NCBI GenBank assembly: GCA_946548895.1
Contig: CAMNQF010000006.1
Location: 62,001-126,000, forward strand
Length of the DNA: 64,000 bases
Direction of reading: 5' to 3'
Origin: an uncultured bacterium
Lineage (GTDB): Bacteria > Bacillota > Clostridia > Oscillospirales > Oscillospiraceae
The translations under genes were made by a program, and so were the position numbers. The notes under the pieces are model-generated. The model was not told where the DNA came from. It searched no databases and saw only the letters and a list, made by a program, of their open reading frames with translations. Of this stretch, positions 10,010-18,170 are shown one piece after another; within the stretch, counting starts at the first letter, position 1, and each line of letters begins with the position of its first letter.

Positions 10010-10249
10010 ATGACAAATAAAAGAAAAGTGAACGCCGCGCCGGATTCTATCGTGCTGGGACTTAGCGGAGAAGCATTGCTTGTCATGGGGCTGATTGTTG
10101 CACTTGCCGACAACGGGAACGGGTATGCCTATGATATGGAGTAGCGGTACAACAAACTGCGGGCCGGCGGTGTGGACTGCAAGTTTTTCTATGATATCTA
10201 TGAGGATAGCACAGAACTGGGGCATGGGTACCTGTCCAATTTGAAATAA
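10010..10249 (+). pseudogene. Small unknown gene interrupted by an in-frame TAG
   Basis: The ATG at 10010 follows AAGGAG and AGGAAG motifs. The frame reads MTNKRKVNAAPDSIVLGLSG and on to DNGNGYAYDME, meets TAG at 10142-10144, then stays open to TAA at 10247-10249 (RYNKLRAGGVDCKFFYDIYEDS and on to YLSNLK). The continuity of plausible protein on both sides suggests a nonsense mutation in an 79-codon gene, perhaps CAG to TAG. I do not recognise the family. Alternatively only the first 44 codons are used. Too small to judge firmly. Confidence 0.4.
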
Positions 10250-10412
10250 CGATGCTTTGGCCCAGAAATGCTATGTCGCCATGATTGACTTTTTTGGATG
10301 CGTAACAAGCAGAATAACGCACATGGGAAGGGCAGCGGTTGCCGCCTTTTCTCATTTGCACATGAGGTTTCATAAGGTGGAACCCCTCCACCTATCCGCC
10401 CAGGCCCCAACA

Positions 10413-10421
10413 TGGTACAAT
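10413..10421 (+). promoter_or_regulatory. Candidate extended -10 promoter of the mobile-element operon
   Basis: TGGTACAAT fits the extended -10 pattern TGNTATAAT with one mismatch in the hexamer; no good -35 is seen. It lies about 130 bases before the leader terminator and 200 before the first operon gene. Confidence 0.35.
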
Positions 10422-10434
10422 AAACCTGTATTTC

Positions 10435-10462
10435 AGGGCGGAGTAAGTTAGGGCGGAGTAAG
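10435..10462 (+). repeat. Tandem 13-bp direct repeat, 15-bp period
   Basis: AGGGCGGAGTAAG occurs exactly at 10435-10447 and 10450-10462, just downstream of the candidate -10 element. It could be a regulator or initiator binding site. Function unknown. Confidence 0.6.
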
Positions 10463-10547
10463 CGAGGGAGGAACGGCGTGGAAAGGGGGCGAAGTCTGCC
10501 CTCCGCCGGACTGATACGGCCTGGAAGAACAAAACATCTGGACAAGA

Positions 10548-10590
10548 AGACTGTGAGTTGCCCCATGGGGCGGTTCGCGGTCTTTTTTTG
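10548..10590 (+). terminator. Leader terminator/attenuator before the JAB operon
   Basis: A long hairpin (10548-10564 with 10567-10583) is paired along its whole length, with five G-U pairs, around the palindrome GCCCCATGGGGC. It is followed by seven T. It ends about 15 bases before the ribosome site of the first gene. In this position it would stop transcription entering the operon unless relieved, so attenuation or antitermination is likely. Confidence 0.7.
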
Positions 10591-10617
10591 TCCCCAAAAG
10601 CGAAAGGAGAAAAGACC

Positions 10618-12063
10618 ATGAGCGAACAGAGCAGCAGCGGATTCCCCTCTGCGGAGGTGCCCGATGGTAAGGGTTTGGACATCGACGCCATCTTCGGCGG
10701 CGCGCCTAACGGCGGAACCCCCGGCGATGTGAACCCCTTTGAGGCGGCGCTGGCCCAGCAGCCCGCGCTCGCCGCAGCCATCCCGCAGGGGCAGCCCCAG
10801 ACGACGGCTATGCCCGCCGAACAGGCGCAGCCCCAGACGACGGCTGTGCCCGCCGAGCAGGCGCAGCCCCAGGCCGCCCAGCAGCCCGCAGCATCTGCGC
10901 CGCCTGTGTTCCAGAGCGTCCAGCCTGTGCAGCCCGCCCCGGCCACCGCGCCTGCGGCAGTCCCGGCACCCCAGCCCCCGCTGGACATCGACCCCCTGGC
11001 CGCCGCCATGGCGGAGCAGGAGGCCAAAACCGAGCAGAAGGCAGCCAAGTCCCTGTTTGAGAAGGCCCCGGTGTTCCACTACGGCAGCGCCCGGGAGGAC
11101 ATCACCGACCCCGGCATGACCTTCGAGGAGCTGCGTATCGCCAAGTCGGCGGATTTCCCCGAACTGGGCGAGGGCAAGAAGGTGTCCTGGACGGTGGAGT
11201 ACGGCAAGACGGTGAAGGCCATCACCGACCCCAAGGGCACTACCATCGCCTCCGTCAAGTCGGAGATTGAGCTGTCCAAGGCGTTTCTGGACAACCTTAA
11301 GAAGGCCAAGGACAAGAACCCGGACTGCCTGGTGAAGCCCCGGGTCACCGCCCAGAGCAAGGGCATCGCCGCCTATAAGGGCGTGTTCGCCTCATTGGAG
11401 GAAGCCCGGGCATCGGGCAAGGCCATCTGCACCATCCCCGGCGGGGACGGCAGGGTGTACGAGCTGCGCAAAAACGAGCTGGGCGAGTTCATCGCCCCCA
11501 AAGACAGCGTGATCGACCTGGGATCGGTCAGGGCCGGGTTTACCCCGGCCCTCCCGCTGGTGCCCATGGAGCTGCTGGCGCAGATCATCTCCTTCTTTCG
11601 GTGCTGCATGACCGGCCCCGAGGAATTTGAGGCGCTGGCCCACATCCTCTGGGATAAGCAGGAGCAGGAATTTGTGGTGCGCATCCCTGAGCAGACGGTG
11701 ACCAAAGCCCACATCGACGCCAAACTGAACCGGGACGATCTGCCGGAGGAGCGGTATCTCCACTACATCGACATACACAGCCACAACAGCATGGAGGCCA
11801 AGTTCTCCCCCGTGGACGATGAGGACGAACGGGCCACCCGCATCTACATCGTGGTGGGCCGCCTGGACAAGTTCTTCCCCGATATCACGGTGCGGATGTC
11901 CTGCGGCGGAACCTACCTGACGCTGCCCCCGGGATGCGTGCTGGAGAGCTTTGGCGCGGTGTTTCCCGCCGAGTGGCGCACTCAGGTGAAGCTGCTGCGC
12001 AGAAGCGCCCCGCCGGTGCTGCATCCTTTGGCTGAGCCGCTTCGGTGTCAGGGGATTGTCTAA
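10618..12063 (+). CDS. JAB/JAMM metalloprotease (PRTRC-A-like) with possible ubiquitin-like segment
   Basis: 481 residues from the ATG behind GAAAGGAG (10606-); an upstream in-frame ATG lies in the terminator hairpin and is unlikely. Residues 1-150 are a low-complexity Ala/Pro/Gln linker with 12-residue repeats. Residues about 165-215 (MTFEELRIAKSADFPEL, then GKKVSWTVEY and ITDPKGTT) resemble PRTRC protein C, a ubiquitin-like fold. The C-terminal domain carries a full JAMM zinc signature, HSH at 387-389 with Ser397 and Asp400 spaced HxH-x7-SxxD. JAMM enzymes cut isopeptide or C-terminal ubiquitin-like bonds. The stop overlaps the ATG of the ThiF/E1-like gene, so the pair is coupled. It is the first gene of a 13-kb operon. 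JAMM call is firm; the ubiquitin-like segment is inference. Confidence 0.8.
   Translation: MSEQSSSGFPSAEVPDGKGLDIDAIFGGAPNGGTPGDVNPFEAALAQQPALAAAIPQGQPQTTAMPAEQAQPQTTAVPAEQAQPQAAQQPAASAPPVFQSVQPVQPAPATAPAAVPAPQPPLDIDPLAAAMAEQEAKTEQKAAKSLFEKAPVFHYGSAREDITDPGMTFEELRIAKSADFPELGEGKKVSWTVEYGKTVKAITDPKGTTIASVKSEIELSKAFLDNLKKAKDKNPDCLVKPRVTAQSKGIAAYKGVFASLEEARASGKAICTIPGGDGRVYELRKNELGEFIAPKDSVIDLGSVRAGFTPALPLVPMELLAQIISFFRCCMTGPEEFEALAHILWDKQEQEFVVRIPEQTVTKAHIDAKLNRDDLPEERYLHYIDIHSHNSMEAKFSPVDDEDERATRIYIVVGRLDKFFPDITVRMSCGGTYLTLPPGCVLESFGAVFPAEWRTQVKLLRRSAPPVLHPLAEPLRCQGIV
10792..10875 (+). repeat. 36-bp tandem repeats coding a QPQTTA(M/V)PAEQA linker
   Basis: Units start at 10792, 10828 and (partial) 10864. 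They encode the disordered N-terminal linker of the JAB protein and probably vary in copy number between strains. Confidence 0.8.
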
Positions 12064-12840
12064 TGAAGTTTTCTATGACCCGCCCGGTGAAGATCGTCAT
12101 GCTGGGCGCGGGCGGCACAGGAGGCCACATCGCGCCTCACCTGTACCGCCTGCTGTACTCCCTGCACCGCCCGGTGCGGTTCATCCTCTGCGACGGCGAC
12201 GTGGTGGAGGAAAAGAACCTGGTGCGGCAGAACTTCACCCCCCGCCGACCTGGGGGAGAACAAGGCCAGGGTACTGGCGGAGCGGTATTCCGCTGTGTTC
12301 GGCATGGAAACGGAGTATGTGCCCTCTTTTGTGGAGGATGAGACACAGCTTTGCGGCCTGCTGAAACCGGAGCACCTCTGGATGCGCCAGCCCGGCCACG
12401 AATACAATGTGCGGACGCCGGAATTGGTCATCCTCATCGGCGCTGTGGACAACAACAAATCCCGGCAGCTGTGCCACCGGGTGTTCTACCAATCCGAAGA
12501 ACTGATCTACATCGACAGCGGAAACGGCGAGTTCACCGGCCAGGTGGTGTGCGGCGTGCGCCGGGGCGGCAGAACCTACTACCCGCCTATCGGCATCGTC
12601 TACCCGGACGTGCTGGAGGAGACGGACAAGTTCCCCACGGAGCTGTCCTGCGCCGAGGCGTCGGTGTCAGCCCCCCAGAGCATGGCGGCCAACATCACGG
12701 CGGCCACCATTGTGGTGGACATGATCTACAACATCCTGGCCACGGGCAGCAGCACCGTGCGGCGGGTGACCTTTTCCACCCAGACCGTCAATGTGCGGCC
12801 TGAGCTGCAACAGAAGAAAGAAAGGAGAAAAGCGGCATGA
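12063..12840 (+). pseudogene. ThiF/E1-like adenylyltransferase (PRTRC ThiF family), frameshifted
   Basis: The first frame gives MKFSMTRPVKIVMLGAGGTG with the nucleotide-binding glycine motif, then CDGDVVEEKNLVRQNFTP. Directly after this, at a run of six C (12238-12243), the coding frame changes. The +1-shifted frame continues ADLGENKARVLAERYS and then MFGMETEYVPSFVED through VILIGAVDNNKSR to ELSCAEASVSAPQSMAAN, the region with the probable catalytic cysteine, ending at 12840. One C too many explains everything. ThiF/E1 proteins adenylate the C-terminus of a ubiquitin-like partner and pass it to a cysteine. The start overlaps the JAB stop (TAATG). The frameshift could be real decay, slippage at the C run, or a sequencing error. 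Confidence 0.85.
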
Positions 12841-13940
12841 GAGCCAAAATAGATGCAAAGGATTTTGTCCAAGCGTTGGAGCGGGTGAGCGGCATGATCC
12901 GCAAATCGTCCATCCCCGTCCTGAACGCCGTGCTGGTTCGATTTGAGGCGGATCGCTGTACCCTGACCTCCACCAACATCGACACCTATCTGTCTGTGGA
13001 TCTGCCCGCACAAGGGGACAACTTCGCTTTTTTGCTGGATCGGCCCCGCGAGACTGCCAGGGCTTTTCGGCAGTTTGAAGGCGAATTGGCCCTGGAACAG
13101 ACGGAGAAAGGCGAGGGGGAACACCGGCGGATCACGCTGGCCTTGTCCTGCGGCCCCCGGTCTGCGATGCTGCACCCGTTTCTGCCCGAGGACTTTCCCA
13201 GGGGGCCGAAGTGGGAGCCGAAGCATAGCTTCACCGCCAACGCAGCCAAGCTGTACGCCCGCGTGGAGCGGGTGAGGTATGCCGCCGCGTTTCCCAGCCC
13301 TGATGATACCCGGCCCAGCCGGAGCAAGGTGCAGTTCAGCGGAAGCCATGTCTATGCTGTGGACGGCTACCGCATGGCCTGGGACACCGACCCGGAGCTG
13401 GATATGCCCCGGCCCTTTATGGCGGCCCCGGACGCGCTGGAGCATTTGAAGCTGTTTGGGGATCAGGCGGTCTCCATCCAGCTGGGGGAGCGGTTCGCCA
13501 GGGTGACCGACGGCGTGACATCGCTTCTGTTCCGCCTGCCGGAGGGCGAGCTGTTCAAGCTGGACAGCGCCATCCCGGAGCGGTATCAGGCGGAGGCCCA
13601 AGTGTCCCCGAAGGAGTTCCTGTCCGAGCTGAAGTATCTGAAGCGATCCCTGCGGGGGAACCAGGCCCATGTGGTGCGGTTCAGCGGCGGCAGTCTGCTG
13701 GGCGAATACGCGGGAGAGCGGTACGCCACCAAAATCTCCGCCACCGGCTGTAAAGATGTAGAGTTCGGGTTCAACCTGGACTACATGGCGGACGCCCTGG
13801 AGCAATTCGGCAGGGAGCCGTCTGTGAAAATGAAGGTCAGCGCCGGTTCCCTTGGCCCGATCATCTTTGAGGCCGAGGGGCGGAACGACCACGCCATGGT
13901 GCTGCCCGTCCGGCTGAAAGAAGTCAGCAGGGCCGCGTAA
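12837..13940 (+). CDS. DNA polymerase III beta sliding clamp homologue of a mobile element
   Basis: 367 residues, the usual size of DnaN. The N-terminal domain reads KIDAKDFVQALERVSGMIRK, SSIPVLNAVLVRF and LTSTNIDTYLSVDLPA, matching the first clamp domain. The middle has HVYAVDGYRMAW (the TDGHRLA strand of clamps). The C-terminus ends GRNDHAMVLPVRL, equivalent to the final MPMRL of bacterial clamps. It forms a ring on DNA that tethers polymerase and other factors. It is unusually divergent from housekeeping DnaN and sits between the ThiF-like and unknown element genes, so it most likely serves element replication. The ATG overlaps the preceding stop (ATGA), with AAGGAG just upstream. Confidence 0.85.
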   Translation: MRAKIDAKDFVQALERVSGMIRKSSIPVLNAVLVRFEADRCTLTSTNIDTYLSVDLPAQGDNFAFLLDRPRETARAFRQFEGELALEQTEKGEGEHRRITLALSCGPRSAMLHPFLPEDFPRGPKWEPKHSFTANAAKLYARVERVRYAAAFPSPDDTRPSRSKVQFSGSHVYAVDGYRMAWDTDPELDMPRPFMAAPDALEHLKLFGDQAVSIQLGERFARVTDGVTSLLFRLPEGELFKLDSAIPERYQAEAQVSPKEFLSELKYLKRSLRGNQAHVVRFSGGSLLGEYAGERYATKISATGCKDVEFGFNLDYMADALEQFGREPSVKMKVSAGSLGPIIFEAEGRNDHAMVLPVRLKEVSRAA

Positions 13941-13952
13941 TAGGAGGAAACA

Positions 13953-14426
13953 ATGGATTTCAAGGAATTTAACAGGCTCTACCGCAAGGATACCATCTCG
14001 TTTTTGATCGCCTTGAATCTGTACCTGGGCTACGGGGCCACCGTGCTCAGGGCAGGCTCCAAGGAGGATCTTTCCGGCGCCGCGGCCCTGGAGATCTCCG
14101 GGCTGTTCGCGGCGGAAAAGCGGGATCACATCATCGAAACAGCGCGGAAGCTGGCCGAGATAGATCCCAACGATTTGATCCCGTACATCTCCCAGTGCGG
14201 CATCCGCGCCGGGGCCAGCAGCTCCGATGAGCCCGGCGTCTGCCCGGTGTGCGGCGGCAGGATCAAGTACGACCACGAGGGCTCCTCAGAGTGGAACTTC
14301 ATCCTGACCTGGCACTGCCTGGACTGCGGCGCCACCGGCGAGGAGAACCATCACCTGGTGTTTGACGCCCACTATAACCTGCACGAGAAGAACGGGGATC
14401 CCATTCCTCGGAGATATCAGAAATAG
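13953..14426 (+). CDS. Conserved element protein with C-terminal zinc ribbon
   Basis: 157 residues, not recognised by name. The N-terminal two thirds is helical (DFKEFNRLYRKDTISFLIAL). Residues 97-125 hold CPVC and, after 21 residues, CLDC, a four-cysteine zinc ribbon likely to bind nucleic acid or protein. A GGAGG site lies just before the ATG, and the gene is 12 bases behind the clamp gene. Cytoplasmic. No catalytic motif seen. Confidence 0.7.
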   Translation: MDFKEFNRLYRKDTISFLIALNLYLGYGATVLRAGSKEDLSGAAALEISGLFAAEKRDHIIETARKLAEIDPNDLIPYISQCGIRAGASSSDEPGVCPVCGGRIKYDHEGSSEWNFILTWHCLDCGATGEENHHLVFDAHYNLHEKNGDPIPRRYQK

Positions 14427-14439
14427 GAGGAAACTGAAC

Positions 14440-15081
14440 ATGAAAATTGTCTACATCCCCCGCGGTGAGACCGTGTCCTATGATAACCTCGCCACCGAGT
14501 GCCTGGTGGTAGAGGGCTGCCTGAAGGTGACCTATGACCTCAAGGCAAAGAAAATTATTGGCAGCGGCTCTGTTACGGCCAGCAGTATTTCGGCGGACGA
14601 CATTCGCGCGGATGAGCTGAGTTCGGTAAGAGTGTCCTGCCGGCGTTTGATTGCCAAGCGGGTGGAGACCTCTGAGCTGTTTGCGTCGGAAAGCGCCGCC
14701 GTGTCGTGCCTGTTGTCCGCGGACTATGTGCAGGCAAGCCGGCTGTCGGTAGTGCTCAGCTACGTCCATGACGTAGACGCGGATGAGGTCATCAACCTCA
14801 AACAGAAAAAGCGGGGCTTGTTCCGATTCCTGCTGGCATCCAGTCTGCGCTCCTGGTGGACACGGCTTACCGCTCCCGCTGATGACGGCGCCCTTACCCA
14901 AATCGGAGCCCAGCGCAGCGGGTCCGATTTGGAGAGGAGACACAGCGAAATGAGCGAGCTTTCGGCTTTAGCCGGAAGCGAGGGATATGGAGCTTGTGCC
15001 GACGATGCGGAGTACGAGGTCAAAAACCCCACGCCGGTTGTCCACCTGGAAACTGAGAAGGAAAACAAGCCCGCCGCTTAA
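14440..15081 (+). CDS. Unknown protein with bactofilin-like repetitive beta pattern
   Basis: 213 residues from the ATG behind AGGAGG. Residues about 20-120 show a short periodic alternation of hydrophobic strands and turns (LVVEGCLKVTY, DLKAKKIIGSGSVTASSISADDIRADELSSVRVSC), the look of a right-handed beta-helix such as bactofilins (polymer-forming cytoskeletal proteins). The C-terminal 90 residues are polar and probably disordered after a basic stretch (KQKKRGLFRFLLASSLRSWW) that might touch the membrane. If real, it could scaffold element DNA or anchor a complex. Fold assignment is by eye only; a neutral name is hypothetical protein. Confidence 0.65.
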   Translation: MKIVYIPRGETVSYDNLATECLVVEGCLKVTYDLKAKKIIGSGSVTASSISADDIRADELSSVRVSCRRLIAKRVETSELFASESAAVSCLLSADYVQASRLSVVLSYVHDVDADEVINLKQKKRGLFRFLLASSLRSWWTRLTAPADDGALTQIGAQRSGSDLERRHSEMSELSALAGSEGYGACADDAEYEVKNPTPVVHLETEKENKPAA

Positions 15082-15147
15082 CTGCGGGCGAATCGGAGGC
15101 AGGAAGCGGCCGCTTCCTGTCCTCTCAATTTTAAGGAGGTCATGAAA

Positions 15148-15597
15148 ATGTCCCACAAATCACAGGAAAAGAATATGCGCAGGCTGGCCGAACTGCTGGG
15201 CCAGGATCTGTCCTACATCTGGGGTGAAAAGGAGAACGGCCCCAACGGCGCGAAAAAGCAGTTCCTGAACACGGGCAAGGTGTTTCTCCGTGCGCTGGCC
15301 AAGGATCTGGGTCTGCAAGACGTCAGGGTGCACTCTGAACCCTCCGGCATTGGCGAGTCCGGGGACTGCACCCTTATGGGAATGTGGCAGACTAACGGAT
15401 TGTACATCGACCTCTCCCAGTTCTGCGGCAACCGGGAAAACGTACTGCTCTACCGCACCATTCGCCACAGCAAGGATTACAGCGGCGGGTATAACAATTT
15501 CCTCACCCTGCGGGATCTGGCGGAGATGAGTTATCCCGACCTGCTGTTCCTGCTGGCGGCGGTGCGGGAGGAGGGCGGCTATGAGCGGGCAGCCTGA
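15148..15597 (+). CDS. Conserved element protein of unknown function
   Basis: 149 residues. I chose the second ATG (15148) because AAGGAGGT lies 8 bases ahead of it but only 2-3 bases ahead of the first ATG at 15142. The sequence begins MSHKSQEKNMRRLAELLGQDL and includes GDCTLMGMWQTNGLYIDLSQF. No known motif. It overlaps the next gene by 17 bases, which supports it being a real member of the operon. Confidence 0.7.
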   Translation: MSHKSQEKNMRRLAELLGQDLSYIWGEKENGPNGAKKQFLNTGKVFLRALAKDLGLQDVRVHSEPSGIGESGDCTLMGMWQTNGLYIDLSQFCGNRENVLLYRTIRHSKDYSGGYNNFLTLRDLAEMSYPDLLFLLAAVREEGGYERAA

Positions 15598-16996
15598 CGC
15601 GCCCCAAACCGAACCGCGCAGCTATGCCCTGGAGGGGCTGCGGGGGCTTCAAAGCGAAGTCCCCCAGTTCACCCAGGCCATGGTGCTGTGCCGGGCCAGG
15701 GTGGAGCGGCACCGAAATACCGATCTTGCCGCCGCCCGGGACGATTACAACGACCTGCAAAAGGCACGGCAACGGCTGGTGGAGGCATTGGGTGAGGCCC
15801 AGCTTCTGCTGATGGAGGCGGAGGAATACCAACTGGCCGCCAACGCGGGCCAGCTGAAGGACGGTCTTCTGGGCTTTAACCTGCTGAGCAATACCTACCG
15901 CCCGGTGTATGACGCGCTGAACAGCTTTGCCGCCCAGCTCCCGGTGGATGGGACTACCAACGCCAGGGTGGTGGGGCGGCTGATGAACAACATCAAGCTG
16001 GGGTATTATCCCACCGACCCGGACAACATTTCGCTGATTTTGAAGGGCGTCCGCTTCCCGGAAGGGGTGACCACCAACCTGCTGGATCCCTGCTGCGGCT
16101 GCGGAAAGGCCCTGCGGCAGATGGCTGACGGAAACAACTGCTTCACCTACGGCGTGGAGCTGGACAACGCCCGGGCAGATGAGGCCCAGACCCGGCTCCA
16201 CCGGGTGGGCTTCGGCAGCTTCTTTTTCAGCCAGGTCAGCGCCAACGCTTTCCATCTGCTGTTCCTCAACCCGCCCTATCTGTCCGTGCTCAACGAGAGC
16301 GGCGGCAGGGCGCGGCATGAGAAGCGGTTCCTGATCGAGAGCCTGGGTGCGCTGACCCTGGGTGGCCTGCTGGTGTACGTCATTCCGTACTATCGGCTCA
16401 CCCCGGACATCTGCCGGGTACTGGCGGACAATTTTGAAAATCTGGGCCTTTGGCGGTTTACCGACGCCGAGTTCAAAAAGTTCAAGCAGGTGGCCGTTCT
16501 GGGCACGCGGAAAAAACGGGACGATGTTCCCCAGAATACGCAATGGCTGGAATGGTTCGCCGCGCACCCCAACTCCATCCCCTGCCTGACCGAGCTGCCC
16601 GAGGGTCACTACCCCCTCCCGGCCAGGCCGCTGGAGGTAAAGACCTTCCGTGGGGAGAAGTTCAACGAGAAGGAACTGGAGCGGCAGTTGAGCCGTTCGG
16701 ACAGCTTCCAGCGGATGATGGCCCGCAGCGAGCTGGATGGCGGAATAAAACGCCCGCCGCTGCCCCTGTCCATCAGCCAGATCGGGCTGATCGGCGGCTC
16801 CGGGCTGATCAACGGCCTGATCGAGTGCGCCACGCCCCATGTTATCAAAGGCCGGATCGTGAAGGTGACCCGGAATGAGACCGAGGAACAGTTTGACCCC
16901 AAGGGCCGGCACACCGGCACCGAGCTCCACGAAACCATTACTAACAAAATGATCTTCAACATCTTGACGCCCAACGGCTTCAAGGCACTGACGTAG
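15581..16996 (+). CDS. N6-adenine DNA methyltransferase-like protein (DUF6094 type)
   Basis: 471 residues. The N-terminal 90 residues form a helical/coiled region. A class I methyltransferase fold follows: motif I is LLDPCCGCGKAL (about 168-178, binds AdoMet), an acidic motif II (GVELDNARADEA), and the catalytic NPPY at 230-233, the signature of adenine-N6 or related amino methylases. The C-terminal 200 residues are specific to this element family and may read the target. No restriction nuclease is next to it, so it may be a solitary methylase that protects or marks element DNA. GAGGAGG precedes the ATG, within the end of the previous gene. Confidence 0.82.
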   Translation: MSGQPDAPQTEPRSYALEGLRGLQSEVPQFTQAMVLCRARVERHRNTDLAAARDDYNDLQKARQRLVEALGEAQLLLMEAEEYQLAANAGQLKDGLLGFNLLSNTYRPVYDALNSFAAQLPVDGTTNARVVGRLMNNIKLGYYPTDPDNISLILKGVRFPEGVTTNLLDPCCGCGKALRQMADGNNCFTYGVELDNARADEAQTRLHRVGFGSFFFSQVSANAFHLLFLNPPYLSVLNESGGRARHEKRFLIESLGALTLGGLLVYVIPYYRLTPDICRVLADNFENLGLWRFTDAEFKKFKQVAVLGTRKKRDDVPQNTQWLEWFAAHPNSIPCLTELPEGHYPLPARPLEVKTFRGEKFNEKELERQLSRSDSFQRMMARSELDGGIKRPPLPLSISQIGLIGGSGLINGLIECATPHVIKGRIVKVTRNETEEQFDPKGRHTGTELHETITNKMIFNILTPNGFKALT

Positions 16997-17007
16997 GAGG
17001 ATTCTTT

Positions 17008-17292
17008 ATGAGTGTAATTGCTGTGAATCCCCGGTTCAATCCGGGGCAACTGATGATCACCCGCAACGCGAAGGACATGCTTCCCCGCGTGGAGGTAAAC
17101 GCCGCCATCAAGCGGCACCTACAAGGGGACTGGGGCGATGTGTGCCAGTCGGACGGGGAGCTCAACGAGGAAGCCCTGCTCAATGGCGACAGGCTGTTCT
17201 CTGTCTACCATACCCAGGACAACGTGAAGTTCTGGATCATCACGGAATCGGACCGCTCCGCCACCACCGTTCTGCTCCCCAGCGACTACTGA
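17008..17292 (+). CDS. Conserved element protein, 94 residues
   Basis: Begins MSVIAVNPRFNPGQLMITRN and ends GDRLFSVYHTQDNVKFWIIT then ESDRSATTVLLPSDY. The last part is a compact alpha/beta pattern I associate with a small protein common in Firmicutes integrative elements. The function is unknown; public annotations as a restriction subunit would not be supported by this sequence. A TAGGAGGA site precedes the ATG and the spacing to neighbours is short, consistent with the operon. Confidence 0.75.
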   Translation: MSVIAVNPRFNPGQLMITRNAKDMLPRVEVNAAIKRHLQGDWGDVCQSDGELNEEALLNGDRLFSVYHTQDNVKFWIITESDRSATTVLLPSDY

Positions 17293-17304
17293 GGGGGCGG
17301 CGGC

Positions 17305-17598
17305 ATGAAGCTGGACTTGGATCTGCTGGTCATGCGGCTGATACTGGAACAGGAGGGGACGGTTTTGCCCCAGGCCAGCTGCAACGAGTATTTGATAAGC
17401 CAGGTGCTTCTCCCCCTTTTGCGGGGCGAGACAGTACCCTTGCGCGCCATCGACTACAGCGCCTTTGATGAAGACGACATTTTGGCGCTGGCTGAGTACA
17501 ACGACGCCGTATATCGGATTGCCCAGGCTTTGGGGCAGACGGCGGAGCGCATCGGCGCCATCACGCCTGTCGCCCGCTCTGCCCGGCAATTTTGTTGA
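17305..17598 (+). CDS. Conserved element protein, 97 residues
   Basis: MKLDLDLLVMRLILEQEGTV and on; largely helical. The ATG follows TGAGGGGG. No motif recognised. It lies 12 bases behind the preceding gene and 8 before the next. Confidence 0.6.
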   Translation: MKLDLDLLVMRLILEQEGTVLPQASCNEYLISQVLLPLLRGETVPLRAIDYSAFDEDDILALAEYNDAVYRIAQALGQTAERIGAITPVARSARQFC

Positions 17599-17606
17599 GG
17601 TGCGCC

Positions 17607-18170
17607 ATGGATATATTGGACGACAATGTATTCCAGATCCTGTGCACCGCCAAGCGTCTGGCGGACAACGGTTTTCTGGAACCGTTTCTCGAACGGTGCG
17701 GCAGTTATGATCTGGGCCGGGAGGAATTCTACGATTTCGCGTGGGAAGCGGTCGGCTGTGTTTTTCCTGATCGCACGGGATACTGGAATCAGGAAAATGA
17801 AATAGACACCATCGTTATCTTTGACCCCCTGGTGGATGAATTCTGCCGTCTTCTGGCACAGTACGAGACGGCGTGCGGCGCCGCGCCGGGTGAGAGCGAT
17901 CTGCGGCATGAGACCGTCACAGACGTCTTGCGCGCGTTCGACCTGGAGGGCTGTTTGGATGGCTACTACATTTACGACTATGATTTTCGCGTTTGTGACA
18001 CCGGGCATGGCCGAAAGCGGCTGGTGTTCCTGTCCGGGATAGAGTTCTGCGGGATCCAGGGACTGCCCGGAGCCATGGCGGATGTCCGCCGCGCGCTGGA
18101 ATACCAGGTTCGGCGGCTCCGCCGCGCGCTGGGCATGGAACAGGAAACTGAAACAAAGGAGGCGGCTTGA
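17607..18170 (+). CDS. Conserved element protein, 187 residues
   Basis: The start is taken at ATG 17607 behind TTGAGG; an in-frame TTG 15 bases upstream is less likely. The sequence is acidic in the middle (DDNVFQILCTAKRLADNGFL, then DYDFRVCDTGHGRKRLVFLSG) and ends in a basic helix followed by an acidic tail. No family recognised. Its stop is immediately followed by the ATG of the E2-like gene, so the two are probably coupled. Confidence 0.65.
   Translation: MDILDDNVFQILCTAKRLADNGFLEPFLERCGSYDLGREEFYDFAWEAVGCVFPDRTGYWNQENEIDTIVIFDPLVDEFCRLLAQYETACGAAPGESDLRHETVTDVLRAFDLEGCLDGYYIYDYDFRVCDTGHGRKRLVFLSGIEFCGIQGLPGAMADVRRALEYQVRRLRRALGMEQETETKEAA

Noticed and set aside
9859-10391. Minus-strand small frames before the JAB operon
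   Set aside because: They overlap the better-supported plus-strand broken gene and have no ribosome site or plausible protein.
9196-10617. Element attachment sites or tRNA gene at the left edge of the JAB operon
   Set aside because: I found no tRNA-like sequence and no convincing direct repeat matching the sequence after the operon terminator at 23.7 kb.
15581-16996. Type I or II restriction-modification system
   Set aside because: Only a methylase-like gene is present; no nuclease or specificity subunit is found in the operon.
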